From Diplonema papillatum (lineage: Eukaryota > Euglenozoa > Diplonemea > Diplonemida > Diplonemidae): DNA of 64,000 nucleotides. Positions within the stretch are counted from its first letter, which is position 1. Each line of letters begins with the position of its first letter. Under the pieces are notes generated by a model that did no database searches, had not been told where the DNA came from, and was given only the letters and a program-made list of their open reading frames with translations. Positions 21,037 through 32,767 of the stretch are shown in pieces. The position numbers and the translations under genes are program-made. The stretch is from assembly GCA_030068145.1 (NCBI GenBank), contig JAPJBO010000001.1, positions 1 through 64,000 of the forward strand, given 5' to 3'.

Positions 21037-22601
21037 CCGAGACTAGAGGTATGCTAATAGCTCTATCGAGCCAACCCCACTTTTTAGGGGGTCGGGGGCG
21101 AAGCCCGGGGGCACTTTTTCGTAGTGTTTTTTTGGGTCAGAATTTTTGTCAGCGGCCATAGCTTTTTTTGCCCCTGGAAATTGACACCGTGATGGCAGAG
21201 TGAACGGAGCCAGGGTTTAGGGCTGGGGTTCCCGGGTTCGAACCCCGCCGAGGACCTTTTTTTTGGTTCCCCTCGGTCTTCGGTCAATTCCCTCGCTCCG
21301 GGGTTTTCTTGACCCGTGATTTGGCACCGGGCATATGCATACTGCAGGCCCAGACGGAACTTAGCTTCGCCCGAACTTTGCTTTGCTTCGCCCGAACTTT
21401 GCACTTTGCTTTGACTTAGCTTCACCCGAACTTGACTTCACCAGAACTTAGCATCGCCCGAACTTTGCTTTGCTTCGCCCGAACTTTGCTTCACCAGAAC
21501 TTAGCCTCCCCAGAACTTAGCTTCACCCGAACTTTGCTTTGCTTCGCCGACTTAGCTTCACCAGAACTTAGCTTCGCCTGAACTTTGCTTTGCTTCGCCC
21601 GAACTTTGCTTTCACCAGAACTTAGCCTCCCCAGAACTTAGCGTCACCCGAACTTTGCTTTGCTTCGCCGAACTTAGCTTCACCAGAACTTAGCTTCGCC
21701 CGAACTTTGCTTTCACCAGAACTTAGCTTCACCCGAACCTTGCTTTGCTTCGCCGAACTTAGCTTCGCCCGAACTTTGCTTTGCTTCGCCCGAACTTTGC
21801 ACTTTGCTTTGACTTAGCTTCGCCCGAACTTTACTTCACCAGAACTTAGCATCGCCCGAACTCTGCCGAGTTTTTTTCACCAGAACTTTGCTTACCAGAA
21901 CTTCCCCAGAACTAAGCTTCACCCGAACTTTGTGTCGCCCGAACATTGCTTCACTAGAATTTAGCCTTCCCAGAACTGAGCTTCACCCGAACTTTGCTTT
22001 GCTCGCCGAACTTAGCTTCACCAGAACTTAGCTTCGCCGGAACTTTGCTAGCCTCCCCAGAACTTAGCTTCACCCGAACTTTGCTTTGACTTAGCTTCGC
22101 CCGAACTTTACTACCAGAACTTAGCATCGCCCGAACTTTGCTGCCGAACTTTGCTTCACCAGAACTTCCCCACAACTTAGCTTCACTCGAACTTTGTTTC
22201 CCCCGAACTTTGCTTCACCAGAACTTAGCCTCCCCAGAACTTAGCTTCACCCGAACTTGCTGCTGACTTAGCTTCGCCGAATTGAGCTTCACCGGAACTT
22301 AGCTTCACCCGAACTTTGCTTTGACTTAGCTTCGCCCGAACTTTGTTTCGCCAGAACTTAGCTTCACCTGAACTTTGCTTTGACTTAGCTTCGCCGAACT
22401 TTGCTTCACCCGAACTTTGCTTCGCCAGAGCTTAGCTTGACCAGAACTTTACTTGACCAGAACTTTGCATCGCCCGAACTTGCTTCGCCAGAACTTCGCT
22501 TCGCCCGAACTTAGCTTCGCCCGAACTTTACTGTTTCCCGAATTTTATCTGCTGCCTCTAGTCTCGCTGCGCGCCGGTCTTTACCGGCGCAAATGTACTT
22601 T
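21037..22601 (+). mobile_element. tRNA-headed composite repeat, copy 3 (longest array)
   Basis: Border CGAGACTAGAGGTATGC at 21037. The tRNA-like head at 21186-21258 has GATGGCAGAGTGAACGG and GGGTTCGAACCCCG, with a Leu-like arm CCAGGGTTTAGGGCTGG, and is followed by a T8 run. The array at 21355-22540 holds about 70 repeats of the types GAACTTAGCTTCACC and GAACTTTGCTTTGCTTCGCC. The terminal block CTGCTGCCTCTAGTCTCGC ends at about 22601. The array is about four times longer than in copy 1, showing strong length variation. Confidence 0.75.
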
Positions 22602-22780
22602 GGGATTTTTTGGGATTATATGGGATTTCTTGGGATTTTTTGCCAGAAGTTGGGATTTTATCCATCATTGAGACCGGAAAACCCTGATGCTGAGTTCGGG
22701 ATGATGGCAAGTTGGGGAGGGGGGAGGGCCCTCCGGACCGCCCCTGGTGAACCTTTGGTGCTGAGTGCAGACCCGGAAAA

Positions 22781-22862
22781 AAGTCCACCGGCGGGAACCG
22801 AACCTCCCACCCGTAGGTAAGGAACGTCAGCAACTGACGACTGTGCCACGCCGTTGTCCGCC
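22781..22862 (-). ncRNA. tRNA-like Pol III unit (reversed)
   Basis: On the minus strand GGCGTGGCACAGTCGTCAGT resembles an A box and GGGAGGTTCGGTTCCCG a B box with a pairing T arm. A T6 run follows as a possible terminator. Other arms pair poorly, so it is tRNA-derived rather than a confident tRNA gene. Confidence 0.45.
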
Positions 22863-23259
22863 GCGAGTTTTCGTTTTCGTTTTCATACGTCGGAACGTAC
22901 TCTGCTCCTCCTACGTACAGGGGTTCCTTGTGCCGCCTGTTTATTCCTGTGGTGTACCTGGTGGTGTGTTGGTGTGTTTCGAGAGTAAGCTTCTTTCACG
23001 ACGGAGACCCCCGTGTCGGACCCTGAGCTCGTTCCGCATCCCCCCACACGCGGGGCACTCGTCAGACGAGTTACGTGTGAGGGGTTCTGTCCTCGTGAAG
23101 GTACAGATTGACCTGACACTCGGGACCGACAATGAGTTGTCGGTTGGCCTTCCCTCATGTCAGGCAGGGTCTCCGTGAGGCAAAGGCCCCGTTTTCCTGT
23201 TCCTGTGTGTGCGTTCGGTGGTTGAGAAAAGAAGGAAGAGCAAAACGAGAAAGGTTCTT

Positions 23260-23575
23260 TTGCGCGAAGTGATCATGCAAGCCGTGTATAGCCGCAACTC
23301 GTCTGTCTGCTCTGCAGTGGCGTGGTTGTCGTGCGGGCTTGTGTCCTTGCTGGAATCCTTTCTTCTGTCTTCTCTATTTCTCTGTGTGTTCCTTCGCGTG
23401 TGTGTTCGGTGCGTGAAAAGAAGAAAGAGCAAGAAAAGAGGTACTGTTAGCGCGAAGATCATGCAAACCGTGTATAGCTGCAACTCGTCTGTCTGCTCTG
23501 CAGTGGCGTGGTTGTCGTGCGGGCTTGTGTCCTTGCTGGAGTCCTTTCTTCTGTGTTCTCTGTTTCCGCCCGTTG
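23260..23575 (+). repeat. Direct duplication of about 125 bases, period about 190
   Basis: The block GTGTATAGCCGCAACTCG ... GTGGTTGTCGTGCGGGCTTG ... GTCCTTGCTGGAATCC at about 23282-23385 is repeated at about 23469-23575 with few changes. Frames on both strands run through both copies. No domain is recognised. Confidence 0.65.
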
Positions 23576-23736
23576 TGGCTCGCTTGCGGGGGGTGTCGCT
23601 GCTCACCCTGCCGTTTACTGTTACTAAAACGGCTGCTGCCCATCAGCGAGAATTTTTTCGACGAATTGTGAATTCTCAAAAATACCAAAAAAAACGGTAG
23701 AGAAATGTCCGGGGTGGGGGTGCCCCAGAAAAGTGG

Positions 23737-23880
23737 GATAGCTCGCTAGAGAGCTAAATTTGAGAATTTCAAATTTACCAACCTCTAGACTCGGAAAATA
23801 ATTAATTCCTTCACGAAATAGCTCTTCACAAAAAGAGTTTCACAAGATATTACTTGATACATTACGGACTGGAGTGTATG
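23737..23880 (-). mobile_element. Junction of SINE border and CACCCCAG-type end
   Basis: The SINE border (TAGCTCGCTAGAGAGC ... CCTCTAGACTCGG, reversed) is directly followed by AATTAATTCCTTCACGAAAT and then, at about 23862-23878, by ACGGACTGGAGTGTATGG. The latter match the end sequences of the 18838-19682 element. Two families therefore meet without a gap. Confidence 0.5.
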
Positions 23881-25131
23881 GTTTTAGAGTTAAAGATTTT
23901 CTGTGCCTTAAGGACATTCCGGGGTGGTCTTGGCGCCGCAGCACCTCGAGATTGGTGAAAATGGCGCCCAGTATATCCAAAGAATGCAAGAAGAGCAAAT
24001 CCTAGGCATTTTTTGGGGCTTTCGAGCACCCATGAAACCGCCCAGTCAATCGGTACTTGCCCAGCACATGCTCGGTACGTGCCGGAACATCCGGAACTTG
24101 CTCGTACGTGCCCTATCCGTGCCCGGTACGACCCCCCAACAGCAACTCGGGCGGGCTCATGTGCATAAATCGTATTTCAATCCTACCTCCAATCACCAGC
24201 GGTCAAATAAAGTGAGCAACCAATGTCGATTAAGCGCGCCGGCATGCAGGTGGCCCTGCGGCCCGCTTTGGGGCGGAGAACGGTGTGGACAACGGTATGA
24301 AATGCTGTTTTGTTCAGCAAGCATTATTAGGAACGCGTGACAGCAATACCTAGGTACTTCGCAGATCCCCTGAGACGTGTGTCTCAGGTTCTCCACTCTC
24401 GAAGAGGTTCGAGCTTATTTTCTGATGGTTGCCGGGGATCAGGCCCCCACGGGCTTCGTCAGTAACCCAACGCTTTTGAGAGGGTTACCATGCAAGCCTT
24501 GCCCACGGTTTGTGTGATGTATTGGGGTAAACAGGTCCAGAATGGTTGTGTGGTTCAAAACATTTAGAAACAATCCCGGACAACAGGCTGCCGAGCCTTA
24601 CGACACACTCAAAGCGAAAATTAGACGTTTCCCCGTCAGCGGAAGCTCGATGTACCGCCACAGCGCCTTCCTGTATGCTGTGCTACTTTCTCCTCAGCAA
24701 ACCCCCGTTTTCACATTTCTTTAAGTGTCTGACTTTACAGTTGCTGGCACTACCTGGTGAAGTGTTGCTATCATTGCGCAAGCGCTTGCGAGCATCCTGA
24801 TCTTGCTGATATGTTTACTCTCTGAACGATGCTACGGCAGTAAAGCAAACTCGCTATGCAGCCTGAGTTCAGCCCCGCGCATTCTCGCTAGGCACCCGTT
24901 GAACACTTCGGTGAGGGAATACATCCGCCGAGATCTCCTGCCAAGCGCCTGCTCCGTTGCGGTGTTGGCCTTCTGACCAACGCGTTCCATGTCTGGAAGG
25001 TCTTTGCGCTCATGGAAACGAAGCTTACTCTTACCATCCGGTGTAGAGAGCCATCAGGTGATGATGGCCCTCTGGCCCTCATCAAAGTCAATGCAGCTGG
25101 GGGACTTTGAGCTCACCCCACGCCTTCCTAA
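23881..25131. other. No gene recognised
   Basis: Frame 23924-24340 (plus, 138 codons) is open but featureless and has an antisense competitor. Nothing else is supported. Confidence 0.35.
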
Positions 25132-26030
25132 ACCCCCCCCTCGCTTAATATTTACATTTTTTGTGTAAATATTATGAGCATTGTAAATATTATGAGACTC
25201 TGCCCTTAGTATTTACAAAACCCGACATCTCACCAGAGCAACCCCAAGAAATGACTGACCTGCCATCACGGGAAGATGGTGTTTGCATTGTTCGTGTGCA
25301 AGCTCCATCGTATCGGACGAAGACACTGCGAAGGTGAAGACGTCTTCGAGGGACTGGCATCACGGGCCAGAGTATTCGTTGTCCAGGCCGAGCAAGAAGC
25401 AGCCGGTGTCTACGACGACTTCGGAAGTTCATTATCTGGTGAGATATCAAACATCTTGTGTTCGATGCCCTTAACCCCTGGAGAGACCACATCAGAGCAT
25501 GACCAACCCCGCCAGCAACCCAGCAGCTGAAAGAGACGCAGGGAGAACAAAGGTGTCAAGAAGCGTGCACGTTTAACAGAATACTGCAAACATGAAGTTG
25601 GCGGCCGCCACGTGGAGAACGGCACAGCAGAAAGCTCGTGCAGCAGGTACTCCCAGGAGAATGCAAATATTCGAGAAGAGAAGCGAAAAAAAGAAAAAAA
25701 CAGAAAAAGGCCGCTCCTGGTCCAGGAACGTGACGGTCAACCACAGCTTGCAAAGCTTGAGTCGGAGGCAGCACAGTGCCACAACCCCGTCCGCTCTGCC
25801 CTGCGGCTGACCGTCTCGACGAGCTTGTGTTCAGCGCGAGCGCCAAGCCCCAAGGTGCGCCAAGCCTTGATGCTTTAGTTTGGGAAATCGGTAGCCACTT
25901 GACCCGTTGGCCCGTGGCTCTGCAGTACCGCCGAACACGTGAAGCTTGGCTCCCGTGTAGCAGGCTTTCCCTGGTACCCTTGCGAATATTCGAAAAATGT
26001 AAATATTAAGCGAGGGGGGGGGGGGGGGGT
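25132..26030. mobile_element. 0.9 kb element with poly-C/poly-G terminal inverted repeats
   Basis: CCCCCCCCTCGCTTAATATT at about 25132-25151 continues TACATTTTT. It is the inverted complement of AAAAATGTAAATATTAAGCG followed by a G run at about 25994-26029. The interior shows extra copies of GTAAATATTA near the left end. The enclosed frames (for example 25276-25530 plus) have no recognised domain and no transposase, so it is non-autonomous. Confidence 0.65.
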
Positions 26031-26204
26031 TTACAGCAGAGCAGATTCCGCATCTGCTTAGGGAGCACAGATTTTTTCCTGAGCGGGCCACCTGCCCACC
26101 GACTTGGCAGAATGAAAAGGTGGTCCCCAGACCCCCCCCCCACCTTGGTATGCGAAAAATATTTCTTGAGCAAAGCTGAGAAAATTTTCCCCCGCCCCAG
26201 CATT

Positions 26205-26278
26205 AATATGTGGTCGAGTTGACAGTGCGGCGTACCTCTACGGTGAGGGGCACAGGTTCGAATCCCGCCACGGTCCAT
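26205..26278 (+). ncRNA. tRNA-like Pol III unit
   Basis: GTGGTCGAGTTGACAGTGC is A-box-like, CAGGTTCGAATCCCGCC is a good B box, and a T6 run follows at 26278. A degenerate partial repeat of the second half follows (CAGCGGACCTCTACC ... GCACAGGTTCC). It could be a degenerate Ser- or Leu-like tRNA gene. Confidence 0.45.
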
Positions 26279-26335
26279 TTTTTCACCAGTGCAGCGGACC
26301 TCTACCCTGAGGGCACAGGTTCCAGGGTCATTTTT

Positions 26336-27358
26336 CGAGACTGGAGGTCCTATGAACATGCAATGTGAATAGCCTCTATTCGAGCCAACCCGGCTTTTCT
26401 TCATGAAAAAAGTGTATTGTTTTTGGAAAGAGCCGGGCAAGCTTCTTTTTTTCCTCGCAAAAGGTATGCGGGTGGCAGAGTGACCGGGCGTCGGCCTTCA
26501 GGCCGGTGGGTCCGGGTTCGAACCCCGCCCATGACATTTTTCCGGTCGAAGATTGTTTTCGAGGTTTTGTTGCGTTTCCAGGTCCAATGTGCCCGAAAAT
26601 TGCGTTTTTGCGGAGTTTCTCAGTATCTCGCGGCATTTGGGTCACCACGGGAAACGGAGTCGGGGGGGGGCCCGGGGGGGGCCGGGGTACTGGCGCCGAA
26701 CTTGCCACCAGAACCCGAACTTTGCTTCGCCCGAACTTTGCTTCACCCGAACTTTGCTTCGCCCGAACTTTGCTTCACCAGAACTTTGCTTCACCCGAAC
26801 TTAGCTTCACCCGAACTTTGTTTCGCCCGAACTTAGCTTCACCAGAACTTTGCTTTAGGTTCGCCGGACTTAGCTTCGCCCGAACTTTGTTCCGCCCGAA
26901 CTTAGCTTCGCCCGAACTTTGCTTCACCAGAACTTTGCTTCACCCAGAACTTAGCTTCGCCCGGACTTGTCTCGCCCGAACTTAGCTTCGCCCGAACTTT
27001 GCTTCACCAGAACTTTGCTTCACCCGAACTTTGCTTCATCCGAACTTTGCTTCACCAGAACTTTGCTTCACCCAGAACTTAGCTTCGCCCGGACTTGTTT
27101 CGCCCGAACTTAGCTTCGCCCGAACTTTGCTTCACCAGAACTTTGCTTCACCCGAACTTTGCTTCATCCGAACTTTGCTTCACCAGAACTTTGCTTCACC
27201 GAACTTTGCTTCACCCGAACTTTGCTTCGCCCGAACTTTGTTTCGCCCGATCTTAGCTTCACCAGAACTTTGCTTCACGAACTTAGCTTCGCCCGAACTT
27301 TATCTGCTGCCTCCAGTCTCGCCACGCGCCGGCCTTAGCCGAGCGCACGTACTTTTCA
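26336..27358 (+). mobile_element. tRNA-headed composite repeat, copy 4
   Basis: This is the most regular copy. It has border CGAGACTGGAGGTCC, TATTCGAGCCAACCC, and a tRNA-like head at 26466-26540 with GGTGGCAGAGTGACCGGG and GGGTTCGAACCCCG. The linker TCTCAGTATCTCGCGGCATT, an array of GAACTTTGCTTCACCC-type repeats at 26710-27302 and the terminal block ending GCACGTACTTTT at 27357 follow. The 41-bp satellite begins less than 100 bases downstream. Confidence 0.75.
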
Positions 27359-27445
27359 CCAGATTTTCCCGCACCATTTTCGAGCACTTTCATCGAAATT
27401 CTGAAGCCATCGGCGACAGTGGTCCGTGACCGGTCCGGAAACGTC

Positions 27446-28437
27446 AGTTTGAGGGTTGTCCCACTTTTTGGGTCACCAATACTGACGTTTGAGGGTTGTC
27501 CCACTTTTTTGGGTCACCAATACTGACGTTTGAGGGTTGTCCCACTTTTTTCGATGACCAATACTGACGTTTGAGGGTTGTCCCACTTTTTTGGGTCACC
27601 AATACTGACGTTTGAGGGTTGTCCCACATTTTTCGATGACCAATACTGACGTTTGAGGGTTGTCCCACATTTTTGGATCACCAATACTGACGTTTTAGGG
27701 TTGTCCCACTTTTTTCGATCACGAAAACTGACGTTTGAGGGTTGTCCCAAACTTTTGGATCACCAATACTGACGTTTGAGGGTTGTCCCACTTCTTTGGG
27801 GCTATAAAACTAACGTTTGAGGGTTGTCCCACTTTTTTGGATCACCAATACTGACGTTTGAGGGTTGTCCCACATTTTTGGATCACCAATACTGACGTTT
27901 GAGGGTTGTCCCACTTTTTTGGATCACCAATACTGACGTTTGAGGGTTGTCCCACTTTTTTCGATCACCAATACTGACGTTTGAGGGTTGTCCCACTTTT
28001 TTGGATCACCAATACTGACGTTTGAGGGTTGTCCCACATTTTTGGATCACCAATACTGACGTTTGAGGGTTGTCCCACTTTTTTCGATGACCAATACTGA
28101 CGTTTGAGGGTTGTCCCACTTTTTTGGATCACCAATACTGACGTTTGAGGGTTGTCCCACTTTTTTCGATCACGAAAACTGACGTTTGAGGGTTGTCCCA
28201 CTTTTTTGGATCACCAATACTGACGTTTTAGGGTTGTCCCACTTTTTTCGATCACGAAAACTGACGTTTGAGGGTTGTCCCACTTTTTTGGGTCACCAAT
28301 ACTGACGTTTGAGGGTTGTCCCACTTTTTTCGATGACCAATACTGACGTTTGAGGGTTGTCCCACTTTTTTGGATCACCAATACTGACGTTTGAGGGTTG
28401 TCCCACTTTTTTCGATGACCAATACTGACGTTTGAGG
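27446..28437 (+). repeat. 41-bp satellite, left arm (about 24 units)
   Basis: Units read GGGTTGTCCCACTTTTTTGG ... CACCAATACTGACGTTTGA, 41 bases each and nearly identical. Two variants differ in the middle (GGATCACC or CGATGACC) and alternate in places, giving an 82-bp higher-order period. Confidence 0.95.
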
Positions 28438-28735
28438 GGAGTTTCTGCTCTTCGTATTGTCTGACGAGAACTGCCTAGAAGAAGTTTCTGCTCTTCGTAT
28501 TGTCTGACGAGAACTGCCGAGAAGAAAAGGAGAAGTAAGAACACGTCTTTGTAACTGATAGCACTAGCGCAAGGGAATGTTGAGTGACTGCCTTAACCCG
28601 GGGAAACGAGCTTGGGCGAGGTCACCTTCCATCCACAAAACTTGAACTTTCTTTGAACCAACCACACCCTGAAGGCTGTGTGAAGTTCTCTGATCGACTT
28701 TTCGTGGTGCATCAACTCCCTCAGTGAAACTGTGA
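28438..28735. other. Non-satellite spacer between satellite arms
   Basis: It contains a 42-base direct duplication (TTTCTGCTCTTCGTATTGTC ... GACGAGAACTGCC) at 28441 and 28483. The remainder is unique sequence with no long frame. Confidence 0.6.
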
Positions 28736-29822
28736 TTGTCCCACTTTTTTGGGTCACCAATACTGACGTTTGAGGGTTGTCCCACTTCACGACAACCCTC
28801 AGACGTCAGTATTGGTGACCCAAAAATGTGGGACAACCCTCAAACGTCAGTATTGGTGACCCAAAAAGTGGGACAACCCTCAAACATCAGTGTTGGTGAT
28901 CCAAAAATGTGGGACAACCCTCAAACGTCAGTATTGGTCATCGAAAAAAGTGGGACAACCCTCAAACGTCAGTATTGGTGATCCAAAAAAGTGGGACAAC
29001 CCTCAAACGTCAGTATTGGTCATCGAAAAAAGTGGGACAACCCTCAAACGTCAGTATTGGTGATCCAAAAAAGTGGGACAACCCTCAAACGTCAGTATTG
29101 GTCATCGAAAAAAGTGGGACAACCCTCAAACGTCAGTATTGGTGATCCAAAAAAGTGGGACAACCCTCAAACGTCAGTATTGGTCATCGAAAAAAGTGGG
29201 ACAACCCTCAAACGTCAGTATTGGTGATCCAAAAATGTGGGACAACCCTCAAACGTCAGTATTGGTCATCGAAAAAAGTGGGACAACCCTCAAACGTCAG
29301 GATTGGTCATCGAAAAAAGTGGGACAACCCTCAAACGTCAGTATTGGTGACCCAAAAAAGTGGGACAACCCTCAAATGTCAGTATTGTTCATCGAAAAAA
29401 GTGGGACAACCCTCAAACGTCAGGATTGGTCATAGAAAAAAGTGGGACAACCCTCAAACGTCAGTATTGGTGATCCAAAAAAGTGGGACAACCCTCAAAC
29501 GTCAGTATTGGTCATCGAAAAAAGTGGGACAACCCTCAAACGTCAGTATTGGTCATCGAAAAAAGTGGGACAACCCTCAAACGTCAGTATTGGTGATCCA
29601 AAAAAGTGGGACAACCCTCAAACGTCAGTATTGGTCATCGAAAAAAGTGGGACAACCCTCAAACGTCAGTATTGGTGACCAAAAAAGTGGGACAACCCTC
29701 AAACGTCAGGATTGGTCATCGAAAAAAGTGGGACAACCCTCAAACGTCAGTATTGGTGACCCAAAAAAGTGGGAAACCCTCAAACGTCAGTTTTGGTGAT
29801 CCAAAAAGGTGGGACAACCCCA
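28736..29822 (-). repeat. 41-bp satellite, right arm (inverted, about 25 units)
   Basis: One forward unit (28736-28786) is followed at about 28790 by a switch of orientation. From there the array is the reverse complement of the left arm, with the same two variants alternating regularly as GTGATCC and GTCATCG. Left and right arms could pair over roughly 1 kb. Confidence 0.95.
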
Positions 29823-29914
29823 GTTTTTGTTGTCTGAAAAGTGGTCTAGCTGTAGATTTCTAAGTGAGAAACACCAACAGGATTGTTGAAATGGGGTTGA
29901 AAAGTTTATTGGAA

Positions 29915-29960
29915 AACCCGTACCGTTTGGGCGGGGGGCGTAGCCCCCCGCACCCCCCTG
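29915..29960 (+). repeat. GC hairpin after a CCGTACCGT motif
   Basis: GTACCGT at 29919 is followed by a 9-bp stem GCGGGGGGC/GCCCCCCGC around GTA (29931-29951) and then by ACCCCCC, the same layout as at 15496. Confidence 0.55.
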
Positions 29961-30282
29961 TTTTTCATGTTTTTTGGCGGGATATCTGAAAAATTTCTGA
30001 AAAACTCGCGGAGAACACCAATCCGGAGTGATTCCAGAATTCTGGAAAACCGGACCCTCCTGGGGGGAAAAGGTGGGTCCCCCACCCCCCCCCTATAAAT
30101 GGTGGGCTGGTGGCCCGCTCAGGAAAAAATCTGTGCTCCCTTAGTGGGCATCACAAAATGGACCCTTACATACCACAGGGTCGACACGCAACCCGCAAAA
30201 TTAATTAGGTACGGCTGCTGCCCTACCTGGCCGGGGGGTCTTGTTTTTTTTTGTTTTTTTTTTGTTTTTTTTTTGCTCCAGG

Positions 30283-31083
30283 CAGGGTATTAGTTTGAAG
30301 GCTTCCGGGATTTGCAGATTTAGACCGTTACTATGGGGTGGTTTTGGGCGGTGTTTCAGTGCCATTTTCGCCGATGTACGGCGTCTTGGGGCAGAGCCGA
30401 CACATCTCCACAACTTCGTTCGGCAAAAGAGGGTCCTTCATGGGTCAATTATGGTCACCCCGTCAGCAATTTCTGCGGGCGTTTTTTCAACGTACACCAG
30501 CCTGGATCAAGCTTTTCGGGGGTTTCCGAATGCTTCTGGGTTCCCTGTGGGGGGACGCGCTCCAAAAACAGTCAAAATCGTAAACAGACAGTCTCGTCAG
30601 GCAGCTGAAGGGGCTGAAGGGGGGCGACCTGGGGACCTATTTTCCTATGATTCTTATGATAATAGGTCCACGGTTTTGGTGTGCACCGCCGTGCTTACAA
30701 CAACATTTTTAGCGTTATTTTTAGCAACATCGCGCCGAAGGCGCGGCGGAAAATTTGGGCAAAAATAACTCCGCCCCCCCTTTATCATGTGGGCAACTCT
30801 TAGCTCGTGTGTGATACTCAACTGTCAAACAGGACCTTGGCCCGGTAATGAAGCACAGTGGCTGCCGACCCGCAGCTGAACGCAATTGAACGGCAGCGGC
30901 TGGGTCTCAGCAGCGGAGGCTCAGCAGCCTTCCAGCACCTTCAGCACACTGCTAAACACCACACCCCCCGCCTATATTTACTTTGAACACCGTTTTTTGA
31001 ACATTTTTTTTTTTTTCCCGGCCAAGTCCGGTTTGCAGATTTAGACCGTCGGTCTAAATCTGCAACAGAAACTAATCCCCTGG
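30283..31083 (-). mobile_element. 0.8 kb palindromic-end element, copy 2 (inverted)
   Basis: This matches 13273-14086 in reverse complement from CAGGGTATTAGTTTGAAGG to AACTAATCCCCTGG. Both palindromic blocks are present, the full 29-base one at 31034-31062. Several small indels separate it from copy 1. Confidence 0.75.
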
Positions 31084-31089
31084 CTCCAG

Positions 31090-32760
31090 GATTCGTTTTT
31101 TTTTGCCAGCATTGCTCCCCCCCCCCCGTTTGGCATGCATGGCGCACTTGTTATCTGTTTACGAGCACCAGGGCAGGTGAACCCAAATACTTGTGCACAC
31201 GCCCGGCCGAACCTTGCTCACCGCACCTGAGCCACCAAAAACGCCCAGCTTTTCACATCCTGCCTGCCAAGACCATTCAGCTACTGCTCAACAATCCTGA
31301 TAGTTCTGCAGACTGCTCCAAAAGCTTCTGATAAGTACTCGAAATGCCACCGGCCTGCACGTGGAAGACCCTGGCTCACCCGAGCCAGCAAGAGTGCAGA
31401 GCAAAGAAGCAGCAAAAAAACAAAAAAAACAAAAAAAAACTGGTAGGTGCCAACATTGGGGGGTCAGGCAAAATGGCCCAACAGGCTGCAGCCATCAGAT
31501 TCGCAACAACGACTGACACCTCACAGACCAGCAAGAACTACAACAGGTGTCCTCGGGCACTTTGTGTGTCGATGTTATCACACCAAATCCGGGAAACTGG
31601 TGGAGAAAGAAGATGAAACCTGCTGCCCTGGTGCTGAGCAGTTCGAGCAGGAGGCTTGCCAGGGTTCGGACTTCTCTTTTCGTTACATGTTGGCACGAAA
31701 CAATCCAGGAAATGGGGAGGATCGAAGAAAACGAGAAGACCGAAGCAATCTTTGAATTTTTCTCTCGCTCGACCTTTCTGAAACTAAACTCATACCCAAA
31801 CTGAATGACAGTAACGCGCGTGAGAAGTCGCTCAACGACGTTTGGCTCGAGAATGCCATCTTCTTCTACAGCCTGGCACTGACGCCGTTTTTGGTTCTGT
31901 ATTACTTGGAATGATAGCGCAGCAAGCCTGCCAGGATGCCTCTTAAGCAGCACGAGTGTTGCGGACGGTTCGGTGTAGCATTAGAATCGTCTGTGTTCTA
32001 ACCAACATCAACGTTCTTGCAAGTGTGGTTCTGGTCCACTATGGAAAGTCAGCAAACCAGTGTGGCTGGTCGACCTCTTGTGCACTTCGGGTCTCTCTCT
32101 TGTCGTGGAGAGAGGCAGGTCGTGAAAGCAAAAAGCCTCGACAGAAAGACCCCTTGCTGCGACAACAAATAATCCTGCCATTGACATGATACCGGCCCAG
32201 ACTCGTTAAGCAGAATGGAGACCGTTCAATAGTCATGAAAAGCAGCTTTCGGAAGCTGAGTCATTGTTTTGATCGCGCTAAGCGGCAAAGGACACAGCAG
32301 TGCTGCGGTGTGGTCTTGTTCAAGTATTAGGGCACGGGGTGCCACCTATGAGTATTTTAGTTGCGGGCTCTCACGAAGGCTTCCTGAAGGTAAGCTTGGA
32401 GTTAGGTGGCCTCGCCTCTTGACACCGAGCTCCGTTTTGTGGCTTTTTCTTTTGCTTATTTTTCTTCTCTTGTTCTCGTGCATCGCAACATACATGCGCC
32501 GCAGACCTTGGACTGGCGAATACTAATAAGGGCGTTCCTGTCCTCTTTCCTCTTTCTTCTGCTGCACCAGTCCGCTCGGTAACCGGGCGAGAGATGCTGT
32601 ACGTCGGTACTGTATCTGACTGCAGCAAAACCAATGGTTTGTTCGTGGTCTTTTGAATGCCGTGTGCTTTACAGCGTTTGGTGTACCATGTGACTGTTCC
32701 CGCTTCAGATGCGAGACATCTCCGCGGAACCCATATCGCCATGGCTGGATCCCAGCATGC
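31090..32760. other. No gene established
   Basis: Antisense pairs of frames occur (31447-31755 plus against 31495-31953 minus; 32269-32526 plus with a hydrophobic stretch at its C-terminus). None has a recognisable domain. This stretch has fewer repeats than the previous 30 kb and may contain exons that cannot be identified by eye. Confidence 0.35.
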
Positions 32761-32767
32761 TGCTGGC

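Noticed and set aside
29155..29799. 214-codon open frame (MGQPSNVSIGHRKKWDNPQT ...)
   Set aside because: It runs only through the 41-bp satellite. The unit length is not a multiple of three and no frame of that strand has a stop, so the frame is a product of the repeat.
27446..29822. CRISPR array
   Set aside because: Units are directly adjacent with no variable spacers, and the genome is eukaryotic. It is a satellite.
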